DNA of 64,000 nucleotides from an uncultured beta proteobacterium (GCA_903945325.1 CAJAVE010000131.1:21429-85428), one strand, 5' to 3'; counted from the stretch's first letter, positions 18,539-27,891 are shown. The notes: generated by a model from the sequence alone, not told the origin. Translations and numbers: made by a program.

Positions 18539-19711
18539 TTATGCGCGGACCAGGCGTTGGAACAAACCGCCCGGCAGTCGAGAGAGTTGGTCATGAATTT
18601 CAAGTTCCATCAACCTTGCCTGCAAAGTCGCAGTATCCAGGCCGGTACGCGCCTGTAAGGCATCGAGCCCGAGGGGACCAAACCCCAGCGCGTCAAGCAA
18701 TGCATCGCCGCTGTCCGGTTGGTCACCGGTTTCCGCATCACCGGAGTCGGCTGCCTCAGAGGAGGTGCTCATATCCGCTCCCAATTCTTCAAGAATGTCC
18801 TCTGCACTTTCTACGAGTTTTGCGCCTTGCTTGATCAATGCATGGCAGCCGCGCGCTTGCGTGGAGTGGATAGAGCCGGGTATGGCGAATACATCCTTGC
18901 CCTGTTCGGACGCCGAGCGTGCGGTAATCAGGGAACCCGACTTCAGAGCTGCCTCGACCACCAGAGTGCCCCGGGATAACCCTGCAATGATTCGGTTGCG
19001 TTTGGGGAAATTGGCAGAAATTGGGGGTGTACCCAGCGGGTACTCACTTAGCAAAACGCCACGCTGGACAATGCGGTGGGCCAGATCCCGGTGCTGGCTC
19101 GGGTACACGCGGTCCAAGCCGGTACCAACGACTGCTATGGTCGCCAACTGGCCATCCAGTGAACCGTCCAGTGCACCCTCATGGGCAGCCCCGTCAACCC
19201 CTAACGCCATACCCGACACGATGGTCAGCCCGGCCTGGGCCAGTGCTTGAGAGAACTGTCGCGCATTGACGATCCCTTGCGGAGTCGGATTGCGACTTCC
19301 CACCACGGAGATACACCGCGATATGGTGGCTCTCAACCCCTCGTTGCTCCAGATTTCAGCCGCGCCTTTGCCATATAAGAGCAATGGCGGATCATCCATA
19401 TTCAACAGTGACTGCGGATACGCCCGGTCGCCCAGTGTCAATACACGGTGTTGCTCGGGATTCTTCTGAAGCCATTGCCAAGTGGTTTCCAGCAAGGATG
19501 GCAGCAGCGCGGGTTCTTGGTGAAGTGCCGCTCTGAGACGCGAACTGACGACTTGTTCCAGCGAAAGTGACGACGCTGCAAAGATCTGCTGTGGCAAACC
19601 AAAGGCAGTCAACAGTTGCCGCGCCGTGGAGTTGCCAACGCCGGGAGTCAGCTCCAGACGCAACCAGGCGGAAAGCTCCTCGCGGTCTATGGACCAGTCC
19701 GATGTCGCCAC
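18539..19711 (-). CDS. dprA: DNA-processing protein DprA (Smf)
   Basis: DprA binds incoming single-stranded DNA during natural transformation and loads RecA. The 390 residues include an N-terminal helical domain (LRLELTPGVGNSTARQLLTAFG), the Rossmann core with VVGSRNPTPQG near residue 135 and SGMALGVDGAAHEGAL, and a C-terminal winged-helix DprA domain (residues about 330-390, LDALQARTGLDTATLQARLMELE). It is upstream of smg and 34 bases downstream of the LysM gene on the same strand. Presence of dprA is compatible with competence but also occurs in non-competent bacteria. Confidence 0.96.
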   Translation of the reverse strand: MATSDWSIDREELSAWLRLELTPGVGNSTARQLLTAFGLPQQIFAASSLSLEQVVSSRLRAALHQEPALLPSLLETTWQWLQKNPEQHRVLTLGDRAYPQSLLNMDDPPLLLYGKGAAEIWSNEGLRATISRCISVVGSRNPTPQGIVNARQFSQALAQAGLTIVSGMALGVDGAAHEGALDGSLDGQLATIAVVGTGLDRVYPSQHRDLAHRIVQRGVLLSEYPLGTPPISANFPKRNRIIAGLSRGTLVVEAALKSGSLITARSASEQGKDVFAIPGSIHSTQARGCHALIKQGAKLVESAEDILEELGADMSTSSEAADSGDAETGDQPDSGDALLDALGFGPLGLDALQARTGLDTATLQARLMELEIHDQLSRLPGGLFQRLVRA

Positions 19712-19745
19712 AAAGCCTGTCCGTAGTAGACCAATGCTGGTAACA

Positions 19746-20963
19746 CTAGTGACGCGGGTTGATCAGGCGATCACCCACGCGCACGCCGTCGGTTATCTCA
19801 AGAATCAAGGCGTAGGAGACGCGTTCAAAGGTTCGAAACACCATGAGAAGACCATTGCGCTCGTCAGGCAACTTCATCAAGGGGCGATTGTCATCTGAGC
19901 GGTCAACCATGCTGGCACCATCTTTCAAAATGGCCAATACGACGCCCGGCTCCATACCGTCCGCGCTGCCTCGGCTGATGGCGACAACCTGGTTTTGTGC
20001 GGCATTGACCACAGCGCTACCGTAGACAGAGACAATGCGCCCGTCTACTTTTCCAACAGGTGCCCGGGGGGTGTAGGTTTGAATCTGACGGGGTGGCTCG
20101 GGCAACAGGCGATCGCCCACGCGCATTTCTTCCTTGGCGCCTGTAATGTCAATGGTGGCTGGGACCACGGCGTTGTTCTTGCTGCCATCGCGGCTTTGTA
20201 CCTCGGTCGCTCCTTCTCCGCGCACCAATATTGCCTTGCCCACGTATTGCGCTTCGAAGCCCAGTACTTCGCCGGTTATTGGGTGCTTCAAAGGTGTGGC
20301 ATTGCGAAAGACACGAAACTGCTTTTCGCGTGGCTGGTCGTCCGCCATGGGGGTACCCTCAGGCCCGCGGGCATACGCACGGTCACCCTTGGCTATCAAT
20401 ACCCTGCTTTCAAGGGCCGACACGATGCGGGGTGCTGCGCGCAATTCAGCCTCATCCACGACGATCGGTTCTGCCAGGAAAGCTTCGATGGCGCTGGAGC
20501 GAAGGGTCGGCAATGCTGAATCGGACAGCGCTTCGTATCGTGTGCGTGGAGATACTTTGACGGTTGGCGGGTCGCTTTGCTCGCCCAACAGGCGCAGGCT
20601 GGCCAGGCCATTTTTACGCTCAAGCACCAAGATCTGACCGGGATAAATGCGGTGCGGGTTCTTGATATCGTTCAGGTTCATGCCCCACAACTCGGGCCAG
20701 CGCCAAGCGCGTTTGAGAAATATCCCCGATATATCCCACAGCGTGTCACCCGATTTGATCGTATACCGGTCCGGCGCGTCGTTGGCCAGCTCACTCAGGG
20801 GCACGCCTTTTTGCGCCACTTCGTTCGCGGTTTGCTTCTGGGCTGCCGAAATGGGAAAATTTTGCGCCCAGGCCGGAGCTGTCACGAAAGCACTCGCCAA
20901 GGCGGTCAGCGCAGCCAGCTTGGCCATTGCCACGGTGGATTTGGCCATCAGGTGTATCGTCAT
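19746..20963 (-). CDS. Secreted LysM peptidoglycan-binding protein
   Basis: A 405-residue exported protein. The signal peptide MAKSTVAMAKLAALTALASAF ending near APAWAQ is followed by one LysM domain at about 65-115 (YTIKSGDTLWDISGIFLKRAWRWPELWGMN, PHRIYPGQIL), interrupted only by its usual loop, then about 280 residues with no recognised domain. ATG 20963 is selected because it directly precedes the signal peptide; the open frame extends upstream to 21134 with sequence unlike a signal. It precedes dprA in the same direction and is divergent from def, as in many betaproteobacteria. Likely role: peptidoglycan-associated factor. Enzymatic function is not indicated. Confidence 0.9.
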   Translation of the reverse strand: MTIHLMAKSTVAMAKLAALTALASAFVTAPAWAQNFPISAAQKQTANEVAQKGVPLSELANDAPDRYTIKSGDTLWDISGIFLKRAWRWPELWGMNLNDIKNPHRIYPGQILVLERKNGLASLRLLGEQSDPPTVKVSPRTRYEALSDSALPTLRSSAIEAFLAEPIVVDEAELRAAPRIVSALESRVLIAKGDRAYARGPEGTPMADDQPREKQFRVFRNATPLKHPITGEVLGFEAQYVGKAILVRGEGATEVQSRDGSKNNAVVPATIDITGAKEEMRVGDRLLPEPPRQIQTYTPRAPVGKVDGRIVSVYGSAVVNAAQNQVVAISRGSADGMEPGVVLAILKDGASMVDRSDDNRPLMKLPDERNGLLMVFRTFERVSYALILEITDGVRVGDRLINPRH

Positions 20964-21076
20964 ATCGTGTTGCAGTTCCAGAAAGTAACTTGATAAGTTA
21001 CGCACGATTTTGCGCTCAAGCCCTTGATTCGGCAACGTTTTTAGCCGTCTGCCTGTGCGCCACCGTCTAAAAGTGG

Positions 21077-21096
21077 CGAAAATAGCCACATTTTCG
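21077..21096. promoter_or_regulatory. Inverted repeat CGAAAAT-N6-ATTTTCG between LysM and def genes
   Basis: Perfect 7-base arms spaced by six bases. An overlapping GTGGC/GCCAC pair (21074-21089) shares the spacer. It sits 40 bases upstream of def and 114 bases upstream of the LysM gene, in the divergent promoter region. There is no T-tract, so it looks more like an operator than a terminator. The protein that binds it is unknown. Confidence 0.4.
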
Positions 21097-21135
21097 AAAT
21101 CCGCCGGGTCGAGATCGGCCCGTATCTGGTTCACT

Positions 21136-21645
21136 ATGGCCCTACTTCCTATCCTTTGCTACCCCGATCCCAAGCTCCACCGCGTTGCCAAGCCGGTGGC
21201 TGTCGTGGACTCCCGCATACAAACCCTGGTCGCCAATATGCTGGAAACGATGTATGCCGCCAAGGGCATCGGTCTGGCGGCTACCCAGATTGACGCGCAT
21301 GAGCGGGTGATCGTGATTGACGTGTCCGAGGAACACAACGATCCCTTGGTGTTGATCAACCCCGAGTTGGTGTGGACCAGTGCTGAGACCCATCTCAATG
21401 AAGAAGGGTGTCTGTCTGTGCCGGGCATTTACGACGGTGTCCAGCGGTTCGATGCCGTTCATGTGCGGGCACTGGATTTGCAGGGACAGGCCCGCGTCAT
21501 TGAAGCTGACGAGCTGTTGGCAGTGTGTGTTCAGCACGAGATGGATCACCTGATGGGCAAGGTGTTTGTGGAATACCTTTCACCCCTCAAACGCAACCGC
21601 ATCAAGAAGAAAATGCTCAAAGCGCAGCGGGAGGACGCCCAGTGA
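21136..21645 (+). CDS. def: Peptide deformylase
   Basis: Removes the N-formyl group from nascent proteins. The 169 residues carry all three catalytic motifs: GIGLAATQ (45-52), EGCLSVPG with metal ligand Cys92, and QHEMDHL with metal ligands His134 and His138 and catalytic Glu135. ATG 21136 is preferred because it starts the conserved core ([19 protein letters not shown]); the open frame upstream is non-homologous. It is followed 25 bases later by fmt, the enzyme that adds the formyl group. Confidence 0.97.
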   Translation: MALLPILCYPDPKLHRVAKPVAVVDSRIQTLVANMLETMYAAKGIGLAATQIDAHERVIVIDVSEEHNDPLVLINPELVWTSAETHLNEEGCLSVPGIYDGVQRFDAVHVRALDLQGQARVIEADELLAVCVQHEMDHLMGKVFVEYLSPLKRNRIKKKMLKAQREDAQ

Positions 21646-21670
21646 GCGCACCCCTGGCGGGAGCGCAGTT

Positions 21671-22666
21671 GTGAAAGTCATTTTTGCTGGAACCCCTGAA
21701 TTTGCGCGTGTGGCGCTGGAGCGCCTGCACGCAAGCGGCCACACCATTGCGCTGGTGCTGACTCAGCCCGACCGCCCGGCTGGCCGAGGCCTGAAGTTGC
21801 AGTCCTCCAGCGTCAAGCAGTTTGCGCTGGAGCACGGTATCCCAGTGGCCCAACCGCGCAGCCTCAAACTCGATGGCAAATTTCCGGAAGATGCTGCCAG
21901 CGCACGACAGGCTATCGCTGATGCGCAGGCCGATGTCATGGTCGTTGCAGCCTATGGATTGATCCTGCCGCAATGGGTGCTGGACGCTATGGCACCCCCG
22001 AGGGCCAAATTCGGCTGTTTGAATATCCACGGCTCACTGCTGCCACGCTGGCGCGGCGCGGCACCGATCCACCGGGCCATCGAACTGGGCGACCCCGAGA
22101 CGGGCGTCACCATCATGCAAATGGATGCGGGGCTGGACACCGGTGACATGCTGTTGATGCACACGATGGCGATTGAGCCGACGGACACGACCGCAACGCT
22201 GCATGACCGCATGGCCGACCTAGGCGGAAAACTGATCGTGCTGGCGCTGGACCAGGCGGCTGGAGGGCACCTGAAGCCCATACGTCAGCCAGTCGAAGGT
22301 GTCACCTACGCCCACAAGATCGAGAAGCATGAAGCGGCGATTGACTGGATGTTGGATGCGCAAACCATCGTGCGCCGGGTGCGGGCCTTCAACCCCTTTC
22401 CGGTCGCGACTGTGGTACATCAAGGCGAAGTGATCAAGGTATGGTCGGCGCAAGCCGCGCAGGTTCGCCCAGCTGATTTGACAACTGACCTCGCTCCAAG
22501 CCCTTTGCCAGGAACTATTTTGGCAGTAGCCCCTGAGGGTATTGTGGTGACAGCTATGAATTCAATAGCAATATTGACCGAGCTACAGCGACCCGGGGGC
22601 AAGCGGCTGGCGGTTGCGGACTTTTTGCGCGGCTTTCCCCTGCAAGTCGGTCAGGTCCTTGCGTGA
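21671..22666 (+). CDS. fmt: Methionyl-tRNA formyltransferase (GTG start)
   Basis: Transfers a formyl group from 10-formyl-THF to initiator Met-tRNA. The 331 residues begin [19 protein letters not shown]; a GGCGGGAG ribosome binding site precedes the GTG at 21671. The catalytic loop region [20 protein letters not shown] and the linker [15 protein letters not shown] are present. In the C-terminal beta-barrel, residues about 285-300 ([16 protein letters not shown]) are encoded by a copy of the dispersed palindromic element; the family motif LQRPGGKRL resumes right after. Its stop overlaps azlC by four bases. Confidence 0.97.
   Translation: MKVIFAGTPEFARVALERLHASGHTIALVLTQPDRPAGRGLKLQSSSVKQFALEHGIPVAQPRSLKLDGKFPEDAASARQAIADAQADVMVVAAYGLILPQWVLDAMAPPRAKFGCLNIHGSLLPRWRGAAPIHRAIELGDPETGVTIMQMDAGLDTGDMLLMHTMAIEPTDTTATLHDRMADLGGKLIVLALDQAAGGHLKPIRQPVEGVTYAHKIEKHEAAIDWMLDAQTIVRRVRAFNPFPVATVVHQGEVIKVWSAQAAQVRPADLTTDLAPSPLPGTILAVAPEGIVVTAMNSIAILTELQRPGGKRLAVADFLRGFPLQVGQVLA
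22522..22569 (-). repeat. Two-palindrome element, copy D (inside fmt)
   Basis: A 17-base palindrome GCTATGAATTCAATAGC at 22553-22569. Read leftwards, it is followed by CTGTCACCACA and a CTCAGGGGCTACTGCC tail, corresponding to the ATAGCTG/TGCGCA/AGGGCT order of the intergenic copies. It is translated in frame within fmt. This copy is degenerate in the middle segment. Confidence 0.6.
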
Positions 22667-23412
22667 TGGTGCGCTGGCTGGCTTGGTGGCGCCACCCGGA
22701 GTTTCAGCTCGGCTTGCGTGAAATGGCCGCAGTGTCCCCCGGCCTGGCCGCATGGGGTCTGATGACGGGTGTGGCCATGGTCAAGTCAGGCATGAGCCCA
22801 CTGGAAGCGGTGGCCATGAGCTTGCTGGTGTTTGCGGGTAGTTCGCAACTGGCTGCCATTCCCCTGATTGCAGCAGGTGCGCCGGTCTGGGTGATCTGGG
22901 CCACGGCTTTTTGCGTGAACCTTCGGTTTGTGGTGTTCAGCGCGCACATGAGGCCATTTTTCATGCACCTGCCCTTGCGCTGGCGCTTGTTCAACGGCTA
23001 CCTGACTGCGGACCTCAGCTACGTAATGTTCACCAAACGTTTCCCACACCCCGCTACCGATGCGATAGGGCAGCGCAATCAGCTGGCTTATCTGGGTGGA
23101 GGCAGCTTGTTCAATTGGAGCAGTTGGCAGGCTGCCAGTTTGCTGGGAATTGCGCTGGCCCATTCCATACCGACTGAATGGGGTTTGGGGTTCGCCGGGA
23201 TTCTGGCGCTGTTGGGCGTGGGATGCTCTCTGGCCAGCACGACCTTGCGCCGGGTATCGGCCGGAGTTGCCGCCATGGCAGCGGTCGCTGCTTTTGCGCT
23301 GCCCTTCAAACTCAATATCGTCGTGGCCATTGCGGCGGCTGTCGCTTTGTGTTTGATGCTGGAGCACTTGCCGCCCACACGTCAGGCCCCGCCTGGCAAA
23401 GGTCCGGCATGA
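22663..23412 (+). CDS. azlC: AzlC family branched-chain amino acid exporter, large subunit
   Basis: A 249-residue integral membrane protein of the AzlC (LIV-E large subunit) family, which with AzlD exports branched-chain amino acids. The conserved [23 protein letters not shown] and [17 protein letters not shown] blocks are present, with about seven hydrophobic segments. The start overlaps the fmt stop (ATGA) and its own stop overlaps azlD (ATGA), so def-fmt-azlC-azlD is probably one transcript. Substrate assignment rests on the family. Confidence 0.92.
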   Translation: MMVRWLAWWRHPEFQLGLREMAAVSPGLAAWGLMTGVAMVKSGMSPLEAVAMSLLVFAGSSQLAAIPLIAAGAPVWVIWATAFCVNLRFVVFSAHMRPFFMHLPLRWRLFNGYLTADLSYVMFTKRFPHPATDAIGQRNQLAYLGGGSLFNWSSWQAASLLGIALAHSIPTEWGLGFAGILALLGVGCSLASTTLRRVSAGVAAMAAVAAFALPFKLNIVVAIAAAVALCLMLEHLPPTRQAPPGKGPA

Positions 23413-23771
23413 ATCCTATGGCCATGAACCTGACTGATGGGTGGACTCTGGGTGTGATCCTGGGGCTGGCGCTGGTTACCCTGGTCACACGCTGTTTCTT
23501 TTTTCTCAGCAGCCAGCCCTGGCAGTTGCCGCACTGGGCACAGCGCGGCTTGCAGTACGCTCCTATCGCCGCGCTGTCGGCCGTTGTCTTGCCCGAAGTC
23601 GTGATGACGCAAGGGCAGTTGATTACCACCTGGCTGGATGCACGCGTGTTTGCCACGATTGCCGGAGCGGCTTATTTCTTCGCCCGCAAGGGGCAGGGTC
23701 AGGCGGTGCTGGGCACCATTGTCACTGGCATGGTCGTTTACCTGCCGCTGCACATCGGCTTGGGCTGGTAA
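23409..23771 (+). CDS. azlD: AzlD family branched-chain amino acid exporter, small subunit
   Basis: A 120-residue, four-helix membrane protein of the AzlD type, partner of AzlC. Features are GVILGLALVTLVTRCFFFL, WAQRGLQYAPIAALSAVVLPE and a C-terminal GTIVTGMVVYLPLHIGLGW. The ATG overlaps the azlC stop by four bases, which sets the start even though the frame is open far upstream. Confidence 0.92.
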   Translation: MNPMAMNLTDGWTLGVILGLALVTLVTRCFFFLSSQPWQLPHWAQRGLQYAPIAALSAVVLPEVVMTQGQLITTWLDARVFATIAGAAYFFARKGQGQAVLGTIVTGMVVYLPLHIGLGW

Positions 23772-23884
23772 AGGTGTAACTCGAGCGGCCCGGCGGCGAG
23801 TCGTGGCCTTCTACAATCCGGGCAGTCAGGCTATGCGCACGATGCGCGGCCCACACCTGTTCCAAACTACCCGGAGGTCTCACC

Positions 23885-25078
23885 GTGAACTTCATCCGTT
23901 TCTCTGATCTGTGCGCCAGCGGCAAAGTCAATGGCAAGCGCGTCTTCATCCGTGCCGACCTGAACGTGCCGCAAGACGACGCGGGCAACATCACCGAAGA
24001 CACCCGCATTCGGGCCAGCGTGCCGTGCATCCAGATGGCGCTGGACGCTGGCGCTGCGGTGATGGTGACCTCGCACCTGGGTCGTCCCACCGAGGGCGAC
24101 TTCAAGCCTGACGACTCCCTGGCACCCGTGGCCGCGCGCATGGGTGACTTGATGGGGCGCAATATTCCGGTAGTGGCCAACTGGGTTGACGGCGTACAGG
24201 TGCAGGCGGGTGAGCTGGTCATGCTGGAGAATTGCCGTGTCAACAAGGGCGAGAAAAAGAACAACGAAGAACTCAGCAAGAAGATGGCGGCCCTGTGCGA
24301 CATCTTTGTGCACGACGCCTTTGGTACCGCACACCGTGCCGAGGCGTCGACCTATGGCATCGCCCAATTCGCGCCCATAGCGTGCGCCGGCCCGCTGCTG
24401 GCGGCTGAAATGGATGCCATCTCCAAAGCCTTGCTGGCACCCAAGCGTCCGCTGGTGGCCATCGTTGCGGGTTCCAAAGTGTCAACCAAGCTCACTATTT
24501 TGAAGAGCCTGGCCGCCAATGTGGATCAGCTCATTGTGGGGGGTGGCATTGCCAACACCTTCATGCTCGCCGCCGGTCTGAAGATCGGCAAGAGCCTGGC
24601 AGAGCCCGATCTGCTGGCCGAGGCGGTGGCCGTGATTGAAGCCATGAAAGCCCGTGGCGCGGCCGTACCCATCCCCACTGATGTGGTCACCGCCAAGACA
24701 TTTGCAGCCGACGCACCGGCCACAATCAAGGCCGCGACCGACGTACAGGACGATGATTTGATTCTGGACATCGGCCCACAAACCGCCCAGGTCCTGGCGG
24801 ATCAACTGATGAAGGCGGGAACCATTGTCTGGAACGGCCCGGTTGGCGTGTTCGAGTTTGCCGCCTTCGAGAATGGCACCAAAGTGATCGCACAGGCTAT
24901 TGCCGCATCCAGCGCGTTTTCCATCGCGGGTGGTGGCGACACGCTGGCCGCCATTGCCAAGTACGGGATCGAGGCGCAGGTGGGTTACATCAGTACCGGT
25001 GGCGGCGCTTTTCTGGAAGTGCTTGAAGGCAAGACGCTGCCGGCTTTTGAGGTGTTATCCCGCCGATTCGCTGCATAA
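23885..25078 (+). CDS. pgk: Phosphoglycerate kinase (GTG start)
   Basis: Converts 1,3-bisphosphoglycerate and ADP to 3-phosphoglycerate and ATP in glycolysis, and the reverse in gluconeogenesis or the Calvin cycle. The 397 residues carry [24 protein letters not shown], the hinge NGPVGVFEF, and the nucleotide-binding loop [12 protein letters not shown]. The GTG at 23885 has a strong GGAGG box. It stands apart from pyk and fba by a minus-strand diguanylate cyclase gene. Confidence 0.98.
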   Translation: MNFIRFSDLCASGKVNGKRVFIRADLNVPQDDAGNITEDTRIRASVPCIQMALDAGAAVMVTSHLGRPTEGDFKPDDSLAPVAARMGDLMGRNIPVVANWVDGVQVQAGELVMLENCRVNKGEKKNNEELSKKMAALCDIFVHDAFGTAHRAEASTYGIAQFAPIACAGPLLAAEMDAISKALLAPKRPLVAIVAGSKVSTKLTILKSLAANVDQLIVGGGIANTFMLAAGLKIGKSLAEPDLLAEAVAVIEAMKARGAAVPIPTDVVTAKTFAADAPATIKAATDVQDDDLILDIGPQTAQVLADQLMKAGTIVWNGPVGVFEFAAFENGTKVIAQAIAASSAFSIAGGGDTLAAIAKYGIEAQVGYISTGGGAFLEVLEGKTLPAFEVLSRRFAA

Positions 25079-25105
25079 ATATTCATTGTCGGTCAACGCC
25101 AACGG

Positions 25106-26071
25106 TCATGCGGCTCGCGCAGCACCCAACTGCGCCCCGCACACACGCCCCCGCCCGCTTTGTTTGGCATCGTAAAGTTGGGTATCAGCCAATCCAATCA
25201 AGGCTGCTGCGTCTTCATTGGAATCAATGTTTCGTGTGGCCACTCCAACACTGACCGTGATAACACCGGTAACGCTGGAATGCGCATGGGGAATTGACAG
25301 CGCGCGAACCTTGCGCTCCAACTCGTTGGCCAAGGACATCGCGTCATTGAATGACGTTTCGGGCAGGATGCAGGCGAATTCCTCACCACCGTAGCGTGCC
25401 ACCAAATCGCCCGGCCGTTTCAGGCAAGTTTTGAGCGTGACTGCGATCTGATGCAGACAGTCGTCGCCCGCCTGATGACCGTAGTGATCATTGAAAAGTT
25501 TGAAGTGGTCTACGTCAATCATGATGGCAGACAGCGGAGAACTGCTGCGCGTTGAGCGTGCCCATTCCACGCCCAGTTGCTGGTCGAAATAACGGCGATT
25601 GAATACGCCGGAAAGGCCGTCGAGAAAGACCAGCTTACGCAGCAAATCTGACTGAAATTTCAAGGTCAGGTGGGTTTTAACCCGTGCGCGCACCACCGCC
25701 GGATTGACCGGCTTGGCAATAAAATCGACCGCACCCAGGCTAAGGCCATGGGTTTCCTGGACAGGATCGGTGTGAGCGGTGACAAAAATGACGGGGATAT
25801 TGCAGGTCGCGTCATTCATCTTGAGGTGGGTGCAGACTTCGAATCCGTCCATTCCGGGCATGACGATGTCAAGGAGTACCAAATCGGGCGGATTGTTTTG
25901 GCAAATGGCCAGGGCCTGTGTGCCACAGGTGGCCATGAAAACCTGGTAGTCGCCGCCAAAAATCTGGTGCATCACCTGGATGTTGATGTGCTGGTCATCC
26001 ACCACCAGCAACTTGGGTTTGCCATGGGAGCCGTCCAGCAGCACGTCCATTGGTGTATCAAGTGTGGTCAT
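25106..26071 (-). CDS. Response regulator diguanylate cyclase (REC-GGDEF)
   Basis: Makes cyclic di-GMP under phosphorylation control. The 321 residues have a receiver domain at about 20-140, with phosphoacceptor Asp68 in LVLLDIVMPGMDGFEV, and a GGDEF domain at about 155-320. The active site is ARYGGEEF and the RPGD motif five residues before it is an intact inhibitory I-site, so product feedback is expected. No partner histidine kinase is adjacent. It converges with pgk and is divergent from pyk; a strong inverted repeat lies 60 bases upstream of its start. Confidence 0.95.
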   Translation of the reverse strand: MTTLDTPMDVLLDGSHGKPKLLVVDDQHINIQVMHQIFGGDYQVFMATCGTQALAICQNNPPDLVLLDIVMPGMDGFEVCTHLKMNDATCNIPVIFVTAHTDPVQETHGLSLGAVDFIAKPVNPAVVRARVKTHLTLKFQSDLLRKLVFLDGLSGVFNRRYFDQQLGVEWARSTRSSSPLSAIMIDVDHFKLFNDHYGHQAGDDCLHQIAVTLKTCLKRPGDLVARYGGEEFACILPETSFNDAMSLANELERKVRALSIPHAHSSVTGVITVSVGVATRNIDSNEDAAALIGLADTQLYDAKQSGRGRVCGAQLGAARAA

Positions 26072-26130
26072 GGGTTGGGCTTAGCTCAGTTTTCAAATCA
26101 AGTTGTCCAATTGAACCACACCTTGCGCAT

Positions 26131-26151
26131 GGGTAAAACAAGGTTTTACCC
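26131..26151. promoter_or_regulatory. Perfect inverted repeat GGGTAAAAC-AAG-GTTTTACCC
   Basis: Nine-base perfect arms around a three-base centre, located 60 bases upstream of the REC-GGDEF gene and 130 bases upstream of pyk. It lacks a following T-tract on the plus strand, so a repressor operator is more likely than a terminator. I do not match it to a known regulator. Confidence 0.45.
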
Positions 26152-26280
26152 GGGATGGACCGTTGCACTGGGCGCTGTGGCGCGTGTCAAGCAGGTGATT
26201 CCCGCAAGTTGACGTTGTGCTGTAACGGCTGTTTGGGGTATCCGTGTGAAAATGGCCGCATCAATAGAGGAGACTGTTTC

Positions 26281-27714
26281 ATGCCACGTCGCGCTACCAA
26301 GATTGTTGCCACCCTGGGCCCCGCATCCAGCGATCCCGCATTGCTGGAACAAATGATTCGTGCCGGTGTCAACGTGGTGCGACTGAATTTCAGCCACGGC
26401 AAGGCGCAGGACCATATCGACCGCGCCAGACTGGTGCGCGAGGCCGCCCAGCGCGCAGGTCGCGAAGTGGCCATCATGGCCGACCTGCAAGGCCCCAAAA
26501 TCCGTGTCGGAAAGTTTGCTGAGGGCAAAGTCTTTCTGGAGCCGGGGCAAAAGTTCATCTTGGACGCCGCCCGCGCCGAACTGGGTGATATTGACGCCGT
26601 GGGGCTGGACTACAAGGCTTTGCCGCGCGAAGTAAAGGCCGGTGACGTACTGCTGCTCAACGACGGCCTGATCGTGATCACCGTGGACGCAGTCAAAGGC
26701 GAGGCGGTGCACACAACGGTCAAGCTCGGAGGGGAACTCTCCAACAACAAGGGCATCAACAAACAGGGTGGTGGCCTGACGGCGCCCGCTCTGACCGGCA
26801 AAGACATGGAGGACATCCGCACGGCCATGAGCTTTCAAGCGGACTATGTGGCGGTAAGCTTTCCCAAGAACGCGACTGACATGGAAATGGCGCGCCAGTT
26901 ATGCAACGTGGCAGCGGCTGAGTACAACCACAAGCCCGGGTTGATCGCCAAAATCGAGCGGGCAGAAGCCATTCCCAAATTACTCGAAATTTTGTTGGCC
27001 AGCGACGGCATCATGGTGGCGCGTGGCGACTTGGCCGTCGAGGTAGGCAACGCCATTGTGCCGGGTCTGCAGAAACGCATGATCAAACTGGCCCGCGAGC
27101 ATGACCGCGTAGTCATCACCGCCACGCAGATGATGGAATCCATGATCACCAACCCGGTACCCACGCGTGCCGAGGTCAGCGACGTGGCCAACGCCGTGCT
27201 GGACGGCACCGACGCGGTCATGTTGTCGGCCGAGACCGCCGCTGGCAAGTACCCGCTGGAAACCATCGTCGAAATGGCCAAAATTTGCCACGCCGCCGAA
27301 GGCCATGAAGACTTTGAGTTGGAAGCGGACTTCACCGGCAAGACCTTCCAGCGCATTGACCAGACCATTGCAATGGGTGCGCTGTTTACAGCCCACCACT
27401 TGGGCGCCAAAGCCATCGTGGCTATGACGGACAGTGGCTCCACGGCACTGTGGATGAGCCGCCACCTGATTCGCGTTCCGATCTATGCCCTCACCTCCAA
27501 AGTGACCACTCAGCGCAAGATGGCGTTGTATCGCAATGTACGACCCTTGTTCATTGACACCAGCGCTGACCGCGATACCGCGCTGCGAGAAGCCGAAAAT
27601 CACCTCAAGGCACGTGGCATTGTGCAAAAAGGCGATGTGTACGCTATTACCTGCGGCGAACCCATGAATTCGGCAGGGGGTACCAATATGCTCAAAATTT
27701 GCCAGGTCGAGTAG
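26281..27714 (+). CDS. pyk: Pyruvate kinase
   Basis: Final ATP-yielding step of glycolysis, phosphoenolpyruvate to pyruvate. The 477 residues start PRRATKIVATLGPASSDP; further motifs are NVVRLNFSHG, LIAKIERAEAI, GIMVARGDLAVEVG and the signature ATQMMESMITNPVPTRAEVSDV. ATG 26281 has a GAGGAG ribosome binding site, better than the upstream in-frame ATG. The C-terminal regulatory domain is present, so length is normal. Confidence 0.98.
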   Translation: MPRRATKIVATLGPASSDPALLEQMIRAGVNVVRLNFSHGKAQDHIDRARLVREAAQRAGREVAIMADLQGPKIRVGKFAEGKVFLEPGQKFILDAARAELGDIDAVGLDYKALPREVKAGDVLLLNDGLIVITVDAVKGEAVHTTVKLGGELSNNKGINKQGGGLTAPALTGKDMEDIRTAMSFQADYVAVSFPKNATDMEMARQLCNVAAAEYNHKPGLIAKIERAEAIPKLLEILLASDGIMVARGDLAVEVGNAIVPGLQKRMIKLAREHDRVVITATQMMESMITNPVPTRAEVSDVANAVLDGTDAVMLSAETAAGKYPLETIVEMAKICHAAEGHEDFELEADFTGKTFQRIDQTIAMGALFTAHHLGAKAIVAMTDSGSTALWMSRHLIRVPIYALTSKVTTQRKMALYRNVRPLFIDTSADRDTALREAENHLKARGIVQKGDVYAITCGEPMNSAGGTNMLKICQVE

Positions 27715-27752
27715 TGAGAATGCCACCTGTAGCCATCCTTGAAGGCCGGACC

Positions 27753-27766
27753 TTGATCCTTATCAA
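27753..27766. promoter_or_regulatory. FNR/ANR-type box TTGATCCTTATCAA upstream of fba
   Basis: A perfect match to TTGAT-N4-ATCAA, the recognition sequence of FNR/ANR oxygen-sensing regulators. It lies in the 177-base gap between pyk and fba, centred about 132 bases before the fba start, leaving room for a promoter and leader. The match is seen directly; regulation of fba by an FNR homologue is inference. Confidence 0.7.
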
Positions 27767-27832
27767 CTTGTGCCCTACGGTTGCCCCAATCGATTCGACC
27801 TGCGGGGCTAAAATCGTTCCAGGGTACTAGTT

Positions 27833-27842
27833 ACCACGTGGT
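27833..27842. promoter_or_regulatory. Palindrome ACCACGTGGT in the fba leader
   Basis: A perfect 10-base palindrome flanked by direct copies of GTTACC, 50 bases before the fba start. It is a possible operator; no cognate regulator is known to me. Confidence 0.3.
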
Positions 27843-27891
27843 TACCGCACTCGGTAGCCAAAACGGTTTTCAACATCACAAGGAAAATCCC

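Noticed and set aside
23787..23803. GCGGCCCGGCGGCGAG before pgk as a fourth GC-rich repeat
   Set aside because: Only about 16 bases match; too short in a GC-rich background to call.
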